Source: Lagopus muta
Taxonomy: Eukaryota > Chordata > Aves > Galliformes > Phasianidae
Assembly: GCF_023343835.1 (NCBI RefSeq)
Contig: NC_064433.1
Span: 181,677,777 to 181,741,776, forward strand
Length of the DNA: 64,000 bases
Direction of reading: 5' to 3'
The notes below the pieces were generated by a model. It was not told the origin of the DNA and made no database searches. It worked only from the letters and a program-made list of their open reading frames with translations. Of the stretch, positions 51,320-64,000 are shown piece after piece (the first letter of the stretch is position 1; each line of letters opens with the position of its first letter). The position numbers were made by a program, and so were the translations under genes.

Positions 51320-53774
51320 CTGCGAACAAATGATCAAAGGAAAGATTAATACACACATTTGGAATGCTCAAGATTTACATATTTTCCTGTGGTACTTTTC
51401 TTTTCCAGTCCTGTCTGTTGTCTGATCGTCTTTTTGTCTGAAGTGAGAATCAGAACATCATGGAACTACTTAAAATGTGTTGAACTGCAGTGCACTGACA
51501 GAAAGATGTGGCTAGCAAGATCAAAGATTAGAAGATGAGCACTGGCAGGAAGTCAAAAGTATTTCAGGGAATTCAAGAGGAGCTCAATCATTTTTAAATT
51601 ACAAGAAGTATCTATCTTCAGCCTGGGACGCTCGGGCCATATCAGTTCAAAAATGACATGAGCAATATTCACTTCCTGGCTCTGTAGAGTTCAGAGCTGC
51701 CAGGTATTTAATACCTGAGGAAATCTTGCACCGAACTGGAAAATCTTATCTGAATGAAAAGAAGGAAGTGGATACAGTTTTAGTTCTTGAATATAGATGT
51801 TTCCTGTAAATGTAATTTTGATTGTTGATTAGCCTGCCCTTTCTTTTCAGGCATAGCAAGTCTAAATTTGGTGGCTTGTGGTCCATATTGCTGGTGTTTG
51901 TGTTGAATTTATTATAATTTCAGAGAAGGCCTAATACTGAGCTATGAATTTGTCTAGTTTCTTTCCTCAGAGACAGATATTTGCAGGGTTTAACTGGAAG
52001 AAAAACTGAAACAATAATGTCTCTCGCTAATGTATCTAGGTGACCTCCACCTAGTTCTCACAGGACACTCTTTTCCCTAACAGAAGATGTCACTAATGTA
52101 CCATTCAAATAGCTATATTCAGTCTACCATTTTTCATGATGAGAACTACTTGCACTTATTCCACGTTTTGACCTTTTCTGTGAAATCTGTTATTTCATAA
52201 TAAGTTATTCATATTATATCTGGATACATTTTCCTCGGAGAAAAAGGTCATGGGAAATACAACACTTTTGAGAATATATCCCAGAAAATACTGAATGAAA
52301 AAGCACACGGGATTCATGGAAAAATAAGACCAATGAGTACAATACTGATCTTTTACACCAAGGCAGCCATTAGATATATATATATATTGGCGTATATTGA
52401 CCCAGAAAGACCTGAGGTCTTTTGTGGTCATATCTTCACTGGAATAAAGTGGCTGTGTTCCCTTTGATGGAGTGTGTATCAGTTTGATCTAACACAGTTA
52501 TCAACTTCCTTAATTGTAAAATTTGTGTACATATTGCATTAATTCTTACTTTGATTACACATTAGATAGCAAATCTATCTATGTTCAACAGTTGTTGAAA
52601 TAAGTATGATTCTGAAATACACAGGTATTTCACTTCCTGAAAGCTTGAGTAACATCTATTCACACCTTCCTTAGAAGGAAAGAAGAATTAACAACCACTC
52701 ATTTACATTTTAGAACTGAAGATTTAGTTATTATCTGCTGGGCAGTTAGATGAGTTCATTTTACTTCTAATGCATCTTTACAGGCACAGCACTATAATAT
52801 TGAGAGTCATATAGTATTATCAGCGTATGAATGGATAATGAGAGAGTCGTTGTCCTGAAGACCCTATTAACCAATTAGTCAACTCTGCCAGAGATCTAAC
52901 AAAGAATGATCAGAAGGAAAAGTGGTTTGCCCAAGATCACACCAGTGGACAGTGAATGGACAGTGGCAGGGGTGGAAATGCATCAGAAGCAGTGAAATTC
53001 TTATTCTAAGAAAGCCAGGAAAAAAAATTGAAGTAGCTCTGTAGGTGTCACTGTGGTAGCTAATTCAGAGCACACCATGTCCCAGTATACATGACAGTAG
53101 ACAGAGCCCAGGTTTTGCACTGAAGCTTTGTTTTGTTGTGAAAACATGATTTTCCAGATATTGCTTGTGTCCATCATGGCTTATAAAGCTCTGAAGTTAA
53201 TTTTATTTTATATGTTAAGTCTGCAAAAATAATGGCATATTCCTTTACTACTGCTACACCACGTGACAAAGGTGTTGCTCCTTGACATAGGGTTGTATTT
53301 TGGGGAATTAACATATATGCTTTATTAACCAGCAAAAACGTGAAACGCGAGTGGCATTGTTTCTATTTCAATATCTCCTGTACTTCAAAGCCTTTAAATG
53401 TTTGGTTCCTGCTTTTGAAATTCTCCTTAAAGTTTTACCAGGTGAGTTTGGACTTTGATCTCAAAATAGGCTTCTGTCTTTCTCTATATGAGTACAACTA
53501 TGTGTTGAGCTAAATGAGCTCAAGGAAAAAGTGATTAAAAAACTCAAATGATTTTTAACAGATGGGAAAGCTAACACTGATTTGTACTGGCGTGGAAATA
53601 CTGCAGATCTTAAAAATTGTTGGACAGGTTTCTTAAAACAGAGGATTTGTTTATGTACAGTTATATGTACATTAACAAAAACTAGTTATTTTCTGCAGCC
53701 TTAATTGGTCAAAAGGGATTTACCAGTTTTCATTAATGATAACTTTGAATATTAATATATCATACAGCATAAAT

Positions 53775-53930
53775 TACAGAATCACAGAATTGCAGGGGCT
53801 GGAAGAGACTTCAAGAGATCATTGAATCCACTCCCCTTCTAAAGCAGTTACCCTACAATAAGTCACACAATCTCTCTAGGAAATCTGTTTCAGAGGTTCC
53901 AGATTACCTATTCCAAAATACCTGTTCCAA
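53775..53930 (-). mobile_element. CR1 3' fragment in CNTN4 intron
   Basis: The sequence acagaatcacagaattgcaggggctggaagagacttcaagagatcat is the reversed CR1 terminus and UTR, followed by cacaatctctctaggaaatctgtttcagaggt. It is truncated and diverged, and lies in the sense direction of CNTN4. Confidence 0.85.
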
Positions 53931-56900
53931 ACCACAAAAGTTTAATGCATATTTTTAAAAAAAAAAAAAGAAAAAAAAAACATTTACTTTGTTTAATACA
54001 TTCTTGCTTGCAAGGTTTTAAAATTTTTCTGTTCTTTCTTTTGTTTGCCATCTAGAGAAAGTTTTCTTATCAAGTTTCCAGGAAACCACATCTTTTTGAT
54101 GGAGAGAGGGCAATAATGATTAAAAAACTGAGAAGTTACAGGAACATATAGTCTTCTGCTTTGTCCTGACAGTTTATTAAATAATCCTTGAAAGTAAGAC
54201 ATCACATCATAGACATTGCTACCTTAACATTTTTGAACCGCTAATACTCACAGACAACTTTCTCAAAGTTTTAGGTTTAAAGATATCTTAAATAATACTT
54301 TTCTCCCCAACCATTTTATATGTTTGTTTTATATGTTCATGACATATATTTATATGTTCATGACAGCACTTCCTAATAACTAATTGCAGGTCCTCTTCTC
54401 TAAATTCAGTACAGTAAGAGTTACAGTCTGGATATTCTTTCTGTTGGCCAAAGTTCCAAATAAGGCAATTCAAATATGAGCCTGAAGTAGCTAGGATGAA
54501 TAGAGAGGTTTCTTGAAGGCTGGATAAAACACAGAAAATTTCCCGGTCTCTCTGATTTACCAACACCAACAGTTCTGATGTAACTGAAAATGAACTTGGA
54601 GGGATCTCAGAGTACAGAAGGTGCTTGGAAGAAGGAAAGAAAAGTGAGCTGAAAGAACTGCTGCTAGCCCCGAAAAAGAGAAGCCATGATTCAGATTTCA
54701 CACAACTTGATCTTATTATCATTCGCAGAAAATCTTTTGGCTCCTTGAGCTTGCACAGTGTGCAGTTCCCCAAATATTAGCACCAGAGCAAAAGCAGCGG
54801 TAGAACCGAGCACTTAGAACAGAGAAAGTACATTTACTGCTGCTTTTTGCATCACCTCAAAATACTGGTTTGAGTGTTTTCAGAACAAGATGAAATGTTC
54901 CTGCAAAAATGCCAATCAACCTCAGTTACATGACTTTCATCATAATGATTGCTGACTAAAAAGGAGAAAGAAAACACTGTTCAGTAAGCCTAGGCTTTGG
55001 GTCTTCCCTGGAATATCTTGCATCCTCCTCTTTTTTCAGGTACTCCTATCTTCAACATAGTCCTGCATACACCTGAGATGAAGTCTCATATTGTAGCTCA
55101 ACATTGAGAAGTATCATCAAATATCTAGTCATATTTTCCTATGAAAAATCAATAAATTTTTAGGTTTCTGATTTTGGTTAATAGAAAATAGCAGTCTTGC
55201 AGCAAAAAATTCATGACACAAAAGTGAATTCATGAGACACACATGACACTGAAAATAGCATGGATCTCTTGAGACCCTCATGAAAGATCTAAAATGTGAT
55301 CCATACCCTAGGGACTTGAAAAGCTGTTGGAATCCTGTGAGAAATGCTTGTAGCTGTCAGGATTATAGAGGGATTTTTGTAATTTTATAGGCTAAGTTGA
55401 CATATTTAAAGCTATCCAGTTGCTTATTACATGTTTGGGAAAATTCATTCATTCCAAAAGCAAAATCTGGTAAATTGGTATTCTGATGAATACCAGTCTG
55501 ATGAAACTCTAATTCTTCTTTTTCTGTCTTGCTTTACTAGTCTTCGGTAAAAACACTGATATACCCTTTCTAATCTACTTTAAGTAACACCTGAGTAAAT
55601 TAAAAAAGTAATTCCAAAACCATGTAGATGTAATTCTTATTGTATAAACAGACAAAGAACATCTAAGGAACAGCAAAAACTTTTAGATGTTCCTCTTTGA
55701 AAAGAGATTCAAGATTTTCTGTTTTTTATCCATTTTGGTTGCGAGATAATCTTTTGATTTGCTTAGTCAAACTCCTAGCCTTTAGGGGAATTCAAATGGC
55801 AAAGACATGAGATTTGAGATCTGTACTTAATATTAGCTGGAAAATAATAAATAAAATAAAAAATATGTTCTTCCTGACAGTAATTCTTTCTCTTTCCCTT
55901 CCCTACCAGTGAGTGACAAGGAAAATATTGCTTAAGGCTGAAATAGATTTTATAACCTTTGGGTTATGGATTCTAAACAGTATTAACCACACACTATATT
56001 TTTCTACCATTCTGACAAAGTTTTCAAGCTACTTCTACTTCATCAGAGTGTGGCTGGCACATATTTAGTAAGGTTGAGCAGACAGCTGACAAATCTGTAC
56101 TGAAGTCAGGAATAATATGTGCTTTGGAAGATGCAAATGAGTACTGCAAACCTTGCATAAAACTCATGTGACATAACAGTTAACACTGCCTTTCAGGGAT
56201 GACAATGTGCAATTGGACAAGTTACTGTGCCTTTCATTACTCCTTAGTACAAAGTGCAAACAGGGCTGGAGTGAAACTGGGTCACTCCAGACTTGTCTAT
56301 ATGTAGTAAATCCTCTGTCACTTTTGTTGATTAGAGATCAAGCATTCAACCACTAGAATATAACACCTCCCCCTTCTATAATACTACTGCTAAAAGGCTA
56401 GGAAATCTAAAGAGTGTGTAGGTGGTTGTCTCTGCTGTGGTGGCCATGGACAGAATACCAATTGAGACATGAGAACAGACTGGCTGGTCAGATTAATTTG
56501 CACGGGGAGGGGTGACACATGCTTTAGAGACAACATTGTACTCATTGTCCATTATAATTCCATATTAGGAGATAATTATTAACAAAAAAGAAATCATTCA
56601 TCTCTTTATCAGTCACTGGACTTTTGCATATTTTTTATTTGCTATTTGAGGATTACTAGATCTACAGGCTGTATTAGCACTGTCCTACATGCGATAAAAC
56701 CTTGAAAACCAGTTTTTAGCTTAAATTTGTGTTCACCAAAAGTGAAGAAAGGTATGGGAAGGAGATTTTTTGCTATACAGGTTGCACCAAAGGAATGGTT
56801 TGAAGAAATACTGTCAGTATTTAAGCAAAATTGGACTTAGATTTCCTAAATTGATACTGGAATGCACTGACTCACTACACTGATCCTTTCTGATGAAATC

Positions 56901-58694
56901 TTTCCCAAAAACAGAACTGAAAACTCCAGCAATATCATCCTCAGATTGTGTTCTGTCCTGCTGAATCATTCAGGGCAGTACTATCTGCTCTTCTGTTTAT
57001 TGAGCAAAGGCAGCTATGAAAATCACTCTTTCTGGGAATGGGAATGAAAAGGTCAAATACTATTCCCTGAAATAGTTCTTTGTCAGAAAGTGAGCAAAGA
57101 AATTCTGTCTAAAAAGAGGGGGAAAAAATTAACCCTATCCTCAAATATAAGCAACAGCCTCAAAAGAAAGTTCTAATTCCTTCATGGAGAAAGACAGAAA
57201 GAAGCAGGGATATATTTTTTACTTTTCATTTTTGTGTTGTGTGAACTATAGATACTTTGCTTGAAATATTTACTCTATAGTCTTCACACTAGAATCCTAG
57301 TGTAATGCTAGTGTATAGCACTAGCAGTGAGGAGAAAAAGTGTTAATATAGTTCAATGTTAATGACTGCAATATCAAAAACAACCTTCATATTCATTCTT
57401 AAGAAGTCAATGAGGGCAGTAGAGCAATTAAGTGCTATTGTTGGCATTGGAACATGCTGCACTCCGGGGGTCTAAATACATTCCAGGACAGGAAGATCAC
57501 CTCTGATATGAAGAGTCCACTGTTCTGTCCGTCAGAGTCATCTATTATTAGGACTCATCAGTAGAGCTAAGGAAACTGATTTGTAGCAAGTAAGTAATGA
57601 AAGCAAAACACATTCAAGTTATGAAAGAATAAATTTCTAGAAAAATATTTTCATCTGAAAAAGAAAACGTCTGTTTTTATTTTAAAATGGTTTAAGACAA
57701 ACCTCACAGAACATTTTGAGAATCAATGTGATCGATGGAATGAGGATAAGGTAAAAATAGTAGGTGTAATTTAAAGACGCCAAGATCCCTGAGAGGGAGT
57801 AAAAAAAAAGTCAACTTTCTAAAGAGAGAAAGACAAGGTGCAGTGAGTAAGTTATTTCAAAGGATAAAAGCCTGGCCTGGAAATTGAAGACAGAGGTTAG
57901 TAACAAGTGCAACACTTCAGTGTGGACAGAGACAATATTTGTAAGGTGAAAATAATCTCTATTGGATACAATTTTGTTCTCCTTATACATAGCAGTCCTA
58001 AAGGTAAATGGTCAGGTATCATTTTTACTGCAAGAAGCAAGCTATACACAAATAGTAAAAATACTTTTAACATAAAAGAGTAACAGGGCTAAAGCACAGT
58101 GAGAGAGAAATGACAGAGTTTGCAGAGTTCAGCATGGAAGTGTATGTAGGGAAGAAACTCAGGTAAGTAATAGACCTGGGGGTTCTTCTTGTGGTCACAG
58201 CCTGAATAAATTGTAAAGAAATATCTAAGTACCAGGAATCTACAGCAAATCATGCAGGAAAAAGAGTAAAGTAACTGCATTTAAACTGTGCAGTAAATGG
58301 GCTGTACTAGACACGGCTGTCCAGCCCAAGGCTGGGTGTCTAGTGGCTCTGGTGGAGTACGTTTTTACTCTCAAAGACCATTGGTGATGGTTGCCTGATC
58401 CCAGCTCTTGACCAGATAAGCTGCTGAGGGTACATACTGTGTTAGTGTGTTAGTCTGCTATTGGATTACAAGGCTCAAACACAGCTCAGAGACTGTTACA
58501 ACTAAACTGGAGAGACTGAACTGTAGAGGAGACTGTGAATCAGCATACTTCTCTGTCAGGAGTCCTTTTGTGGTTACCTGAGAAGGACTGAGGAGAATGA
58601 GTGACATTGTTTCCTCAGGGGAAGTGTGGCAGGATCAAATGGTGTCATCACAACTCAGAGTAAAACTGGGACCTCCTAAGAATGGGCTAAGTCT

Positions 58695-58790
58695 GATCTG
58701 ATCTATTGATTGGTAACCCTGCCCATGGCAGTGGGATGGAGCTTGATGATAAGATCCCTTTCAACCTAAGCCATTCTGTGATTCTATAAA
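58695..58790 (+). mobile_element. CR1 3' end in CNTN4 intron, antisense to the gene
   Basis: The sequence ggtaaccctgcccatggcag, then gatcccttt and caacctaagccattctgtgattctata, is the last part of a CR1 3' UTR in plus orientation. Upstream similarity is weak from about 58,640. Confidence 0.82.
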
Positions 58791-58895
58791 GTCTCTTTGT
58801 ATCATGACAGGATCCTCTTAAGGGCTGGAGAGCAGATCTGCCCCAGTTCTTCACTGGCCAACAGAACATGGAACAACAGCAAGAGTTTCTCTTTT

Positions 58896-58955
58896 CAGTA
58901 TTAAAGTATGATATTCAGTATTAAAGTATGATATTCAGTATTAAAGTATGATATT
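58896..58955. repeat. 20-bp perfect tandem repeat, three copies
   Basis: Three identical 20-bp units (cagtattaaagtatgatatt) stand head to tail at 58896-58915, 58916-58935 and 58936-58955, about 100 bp past a CR1 3' end in the large CNTN4 intron. Confidence 0.97.
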
Positions 58956-60569
58956 GTTGCTGGAGTTGTGTACTTATGATAGAACTATAACACTTCTGCA
59001 GATAAATTTTCTGAGGACTCAATATAGTAGTGCTGACATGATGTAAGCTTTTGGATCATGGCTCACATGACAAGGACTCAAAGAGTCATTGAAGAAGATG
59101 CAAGAAATAAGTACTTATTTCTGAAACCAGATGCCCATGCCTCATTCAGAAATCTTTTAGTTTGTTTACTTAATTCATATCTGATTTGGACAAAGGAAAT
59201 TAAGATATATATTGTAAAGTGAGGGCTACTTTAAAGTGTAATGCTTTCAGAGGCTATCTTTCTTCACAATTTCAAATGCCATATATGCAGGCTGCAAGGA
59301 CAAATAAGAGTTCTGAATTATTTTTTTACAGAATCTTTGAACTTGGAACATCATTTTAATTTGAACATAAGGCAGAGATGAACACAAACCCACATTTCTT
59401 AGTCAATATTAGAGCTATCATGCATTTGCCAAAGGTTAATAACAAGAACATGAAGGATATGAAAAGTTTTAGCTCAGAGTTTTCCTTGAAAATAAATTTT
59501 CAGGACTTGCTGGAGGAAAAAATATATATTTTTTCAAGATTTAAAATAAAAATAAACATTACACAGCAGATGAGTTTAAGAAGCTATATTAAATTCTGGC
59601 AACTTGTACTATAAAATATTCAAGCTGCATGCTCTGTGAGAGTAAACATATTATTCAGTGATATTAATAATATTAATTGCTGTACTGTAACTTATATTCA
59701 GATTCAACTTGTCAGTCTTTGAGTATCCATTACATTAGCATCTGCCTCAAATCTACTTATTTACTGTCTTTTCTTTGCTAGTGCAGACAAGAAGGAAAGC
59801 ATCAGCACTCTTAAAATGACTAAAGTGCAGGTGAGATAACCTGCACTGCCAAATCAGTAAATTGAGTCAAGCTGGGTTATTTCTCGAGCAGCAGCATAGC
59901 TGAACCACAAGTTTAGGATGGATCACAGTGGCCCCAAAAGACAGGTTTTAGTCCTAGTTTCAATCTGTTCCTGGAAAATTGGAATGTAAACTGGATCCAA
60001 AGATACAACAGGATCCAGAGGACCAAGATGGTCCAATGCCAATGCTGGTTTCAACTCCCAGGTCACAGAGGGCTGTTTCCAAGCCCCCCCTTTGTTTGTT
60101 GACAGTGCTGCTGCTGCTTCCCCTCCTGCCATCCAACCTTCTGTGATCTGCCCAGCAGATGTCCCCCGGCCACTGCTGGATGAGAGCACAGGGATGGCAG
60201 AGACTGATTTTCTGTATATTGGTTGCTCTCAGTAAATAATAACAAGTTTGAACTGGTCACTTGGAGCTGGAAACAGTCAATAGCTAATCTTCCCCAGCCT
60301 GTGAAAGAGGCATGCTGGGTCACTTGTGGTTCTTTCAGCTCTTTTTGAAGTGTCAAAGAGATGTTGTGGGAACTGGTGTTGAACAGTTTTCAAGCACACA
60401 TAAATAAAAGATGTGCCAGTACTACAGCTGTGACCATTGTTCTGCAGCTAGTTATGTGTATGCTAAAATGAGTATATTTTCTGTTGAAGTTTAACTACTC
60501 CACATGTTAACAGAATGCAATGCTATCAAAAGCAACAAGACTACTCATTATGATATTCTGTGTTCGTAC

Positions 60570-60679
60570 CTCAAATCCCTGTGGTCTTCCTAGACTTTCT
60601 TTAATATGTTTCCACGCAACAAGAATCTCTGATACAGACAAACTCGTAGCTTTGACATCGATAGGAGCAGCAGTGGGTT
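60570..60679 (-). CDS. CNTN4: CNTN4 coding exon: first half of fibronectin III domain 3
   Basis: This exon encodes the start of FN3 domain 3 of contactin-4, a GPI-anchored neuronal adhesion protein. The minus-strand reading contains [21 protein letters not shown] and GRPQGFE, which match mammalian CNTN4 as I remember it almost residue for residue; the Trp in LVAW is the FN3 core tryptophan. The acceptor is a pyrimidine-rich tract ending in aatacag, and the donor is GAG|gtacga. The exon is 110 nt. It enters in phase 1, the first codon (Glu) being completed by one base from the upstream exon, and leaves in phase 0, so it joins the next exon as FE|IGYWKD. Human has Val where this bird has Ile. 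It should correspond to about residues 800-836 of the 1,026-residue protein. Other contactins (CNTN3, 5, 6) are less likely because the match to CNTN4 is so close. Confidence 0.95.
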
Positions 60680-63600
60680 CTGTATTAAGAAAAATTGAAA
60701 CAATAAACCTCCACTGTAACAACTTGTATTTATCAAAAACACTCCATCTGAAACTGTCATTTGCTTCCTTTATTCTACCTTAATACTCACAAGAAGGTAT
60801 GACACTTATGAGGAACATGAAAAACTGAACAAGATAAAGAGATTATTATTGCTGTACTTCTTTATTTGTGTCATGCTACATCAATATCTTATCGTTGATG
60901 ATGGGTGCAGTAAACTGTGACAGGATCCCTTATGATTTTTTTGAAAATCTTTTATGTTTGTAAATGACCTCCTTCCTCCCCCCACTTTTCATCCTACTTC
61001 ATCAGCTTTGCTTCAGACATAAATGGAGCATTCATTCTCTTCCTAGCTTTTGAGTGTCTTTTTTCCAGCTCAGATTGAATGATACCTAACTATGGTGCTC
61101 AGTCATTCCTATCAAGTATTTACTCTTTGAGGTCCTAGAATTGTTCCTCTCGTTATCTGTGTTGTTACCATTGGCCTTAAGTCTGTGCTACCTGTAGGAC
61201 GCTGTGTAGTCCTGGCTTTTTGATGGTCTGGACCAGAGGACCTGTAAGTCTAGGGTGGTCATCCCTGCCCTCTCTCTGGGGTGAACATCCTTTAATGCAG
61301 CAGGGGTATGGAAAAGGTTCACACCAATGGCTTAGGGCTGCCCAATTTGGTTGCCATAGTAAAGTTTTACTTTGCACTTTGAAATAAGTAAGTACTTCAT
61401 GGAGGTCCAGCTTCCTTTGGTGGCTGGATAATTATCTGGGTAAATACATAGACAGCTTTGCTGAATATGCTTTGAACCATAGCAAAAATTTGTATCCTCA
61501 TTTAGTGCACTGGGGGAGTGTCCCAAAATATTCATGTATTAATCCCAGACTTGAGCTAAAGAAGTCTTTTGGATTTTCTTCTTTACTACCTAAATGTTAT
61601 TGAAAAGTTGCCCAAGACAAGGTATGGAGATAAGGCTTGAACTCTGTACTAGCTTCTCTCCAATTTTCTAGTGAAGTTCACTTGCTCAGCAAAAAGGTTT
61701 GTATTCCTCTGTACTAGAAGAGTCTGCAATTTCTTCTTTGGCCTAATGTTCCTCATTACATTTCTAATGTGTTGATCTGATCTTGAAGGGCAGGCAGAGG
61801 TCCTGGCTTTTATGTTATGGGGAGGCACATCAAAGAACTTTGTAAATAATGTGTTTTGGAGGATCATCTAACAAGGCTACAGGAGAGGAAATTCCTTATG
61901 GAACAGCCTGAGTTAAAATTATATATTTTTCTCATTGATCAAACTGCCTCAGTAAAATGTTTAGCTACTCTCCTTTCTCTGATCACGTTGCAAGAATTGT
62001 TCTGGCACTGCTGCCCTATACATTTTCTTTGATATGAATTGTACATATTTTTCATCCCTTTTGATGTCAGATTTTTAACGTTTGCATTTCTTTTTGATCT
62101 TCTTTTTTATTTACTTCTAAAGAAAAGAAGCATTTCTGATGCGATTCAAAACAGCATTCATCTAGAATGAGACTTACTAATAAATATTATATATGTATGA
62201 AACTTTTCAGGTAAAAAAAAAAGGGGGAAAAAGCACTAAAAATATCTAAGAATAAATAAAATGATCTTCTGAATTTAATACTGAAAGAAATGTGCTATAA
62301 AGAAATGTATTCCTCATAATACGATTTTCTGTTCCATAGTTACATCCTGCTTTCTGTTTTATGCACTACTAAGATTTGTGCAGCAAAAGCTATTTTCTAG
62401 TTTTTGTATTATTGAAGCAATTACCTTGTTGTCAGAAAAAGATTGCAGTGGGATACGTAATTTGTGATGTACACAAAATGTTGGTTGGCAGCCTTTACAC
62501 TTTCTATAAATGCAGAAACCATTTCCTCTTCATAGCATTCACTAAGGGTTGTTATGTATTGCTCAGAGTAGGAAGGCTGAATATTTCCTGATATTTTTAA
62601 AAATTGTTTTGAACAAATGAAGTAGAAATAGGTTTGGTTTTTTTATGTGAAGAAAATGTGTTTCTTACATATCCAGAAATTATTCACTGTAGTTTCACTG
62701 ATATTATACATTAAGAACCTAAGTGTTCAGCAAAAAAAACAGAAATTATATATTTAGGAATAAGGTATGTTATGACTGTTTGAAAGTTTATGGAGATGAA
62801 ATAACATTTAATATGGATTCAGATAGGATGAGGATCATATAATTTCTGGTGATATAATATACATTATGTGGTTCAGTCCAATGTCATGCTTTATTCTGTG
62901 TGTCTAAAACTAATGATAAGTTTGATAGGTTCATTGGTTTTCCCATTATGGTCACTGATGCTATGATTTTATTCTGTTCTAAATATCTTGTCATTATACT
63001 AAATCTATTGGTATCTTCCTGAGATCATGTTGACAGAAAAAAAAAGGCAAATATCTTTAACGATTCCTATAATACACCTCGATCAAATTAAAGATGAAAC
63101 GTGGAAATTTCTCAAAAGGCTGTGTGCAATGTCTAAAAAACATAGTCCTTCTATGTGCTATAATCACTCTGTAAGGAAACATATTTAATCTGCTGCACTT
63201 TGGGTTGACCATAATAAAGCAAAGCAAGGAATTACAGAAATCGTATTGATCTGACATTCAGAGAGGGAATCTTGAATTTCAGTACTGGCAGACAGGAAAA
63301 TGAATAGTTGGTTACTGGGTCTCTACTTCTCAAAAGAAACCAATCCATTTTTTTCTGAAATGTTCATCCTTGAAGATTTCCATGTGATCTAACAAAAACA
63401 AATAAAAAAGCAGAACCAAAACAGAATTCAAGGAATTCTTGTATTTTTCTTTAATTCTTCTGTGGAATGAAACCTCAGTCAGGACCCTTTATTCAGTCAC
63501 ATGATATGCATTTGCTTCTCATTTTGACTCCAGAAGAAAACTTTATACACTTCCCTAAATTCAGGATCTGAACTGTCATTTTAAGTTATAAATATCATTC

Positions 63601-64000
63601 CAAGTAATTGCATATAGTTAAGATTTCAGGACTTCAGCAAAGAGCCTTGACAGATCATTCCTCTCTGTGGAAAAAAAATAAAACACACACACAAGATTTA
63701 TGAAAAAGGAAAATGAAAGGAGGAAAAAAGGAGGAGTCCCTCTTGTGTTATCCTGTAGGTAAAGAAAGTGGAATTATTTGCAACAGGATCTTCCAAATCA
63801 GAGCACCTCCAGCTTTCATTCCTGAGAAAAGCCAAGAGATGTTATGCTCAGTTCCACCCCACAGACTGATGGATGCATGTCCCTAGATGGGCTATTCCAC
63901 CAGATCTATGATGGTGTGCCAGCCTGCAGGTTAACACTGCATCCAGCATCTTGTGCTACAAGGGAAAAGGGTGTTGACAGAAGAGAAAACACAAAACCAG
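60680..64000 (-). other. CNTN4: CNTN4 intron upstream of FN3 domain 3, continuing beyond the window
   Basis: The next upstream exon should encode the end of FN3 domain 2 and stop in phase 1. I read the minus strand for its expected residues and did not find it, so it probably lies past position 64,000. The block at about 61,150-61,350 is less AT-rich and may be an old repeat. No other feature is supported. Confidence 0.7.

Larger units (their letters stand above)
51320..60569 (-). other. CNTN4: CNTN4 large intron within FN3 domain 3
   Basis: A 9,250-nt phase-0 intron. It contains a degraded CR1 at about 53.78-53.93 kb on the minus strand, a CR1 3' end near 58.70-58.79 kb on the plus strand, a 20-bp tandem triplication at 58896-58955, a less AT-rich block at about 59.92-60.35 kb, and a 161-codon minus-strand open frame at 54288-54773. 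The rest is AT-rich sequence in which I see nothing recognisable. Confidence 0.85.

Noticed and set aside
60520..60783. 87-codon plus-strand frame
   Set aside because: Antisense to the CNTN4 exon at 60570-60679.
60680..64000. A further upstream CNTN4 exon (end of FN3 domain 2)
   Set aside because: No acceptable splice-bounded frame with the expected residues was found; the open frames at 61177-61377, 61649-61867 and 63057-63257 do not resemble contactin.
1..64000. CRISPR arrays, tRNA or rRNA genes, bacterial operons
   Set aside because: No regularly spaced direct repeats, cloverleaf sequences or rRNA motifs were seen, and the genome is eukaryotic.

Overview
The window looks like a stretch of a bird nuclear genome. 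It is AT-rich, has no operon-like coding, and carries about 18 to 20 fragments of CR1, the LINE that dominates avian genomes. Most keep the CR1 3' end, made of repeats of the ATTCTGTG/ATTCTATG type instead of a poly(A) tail. The only real gene I can support is the 3' end of CNTN4 (contactin-4, BIG-2), on the minus strand. A galliform such as chicken is plausible, but the species cannot be fixed from the sequence alone.

Layout. (1) Positions 1 to about 47,200 are intergenic DNA downstream of CNTN4, filled with CR1 fragments on both strands, one probable ERVL-type LTR piece (about 16.2-16.5 kb), homopolymer runs and simple repeats, with unannotated unique sequence between them. (2) Positions 47,501-60,679 hold the last five coding exons of CNTN4, read from high to low coordinates: 60679-60570, 51319-51133, 50664-50552, 49179-49011 and 47604-47501. 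All ten exon boundaries have usable splice signals or a stop codon, and all phases match. (3) Positions 60,680-64,000 are upstream CNTN4 intron in which I find no further exon.

The five exons join in one frame of 227 codons plus stop. They encode fibronectin type III domains 3 and 4 and the hydrophobic GPI-anchor signal. Contactin-4 is a GPI-anchored neuronal cell-adhesion molecule of the Ig superfamily with six Ig and four FN3 domains; the missing amino-terminal ~800 residues should lie beyond position 64,000. The last exon codes for only 34 residues and is easily overlooked.

I found no new molecular system. The observations most worth a second look are the complete CNTN4 3' structure with a new cysteine in FN3-4, a CR1 inserted inside an older CR1, a probable LTR piece abutting a CR1 that lacks its 3' end, two candidate conserved non-coding elements, a 161-codon open frame in the large CNTN4 intron, and several perfect hairpins and short tandem repeats.
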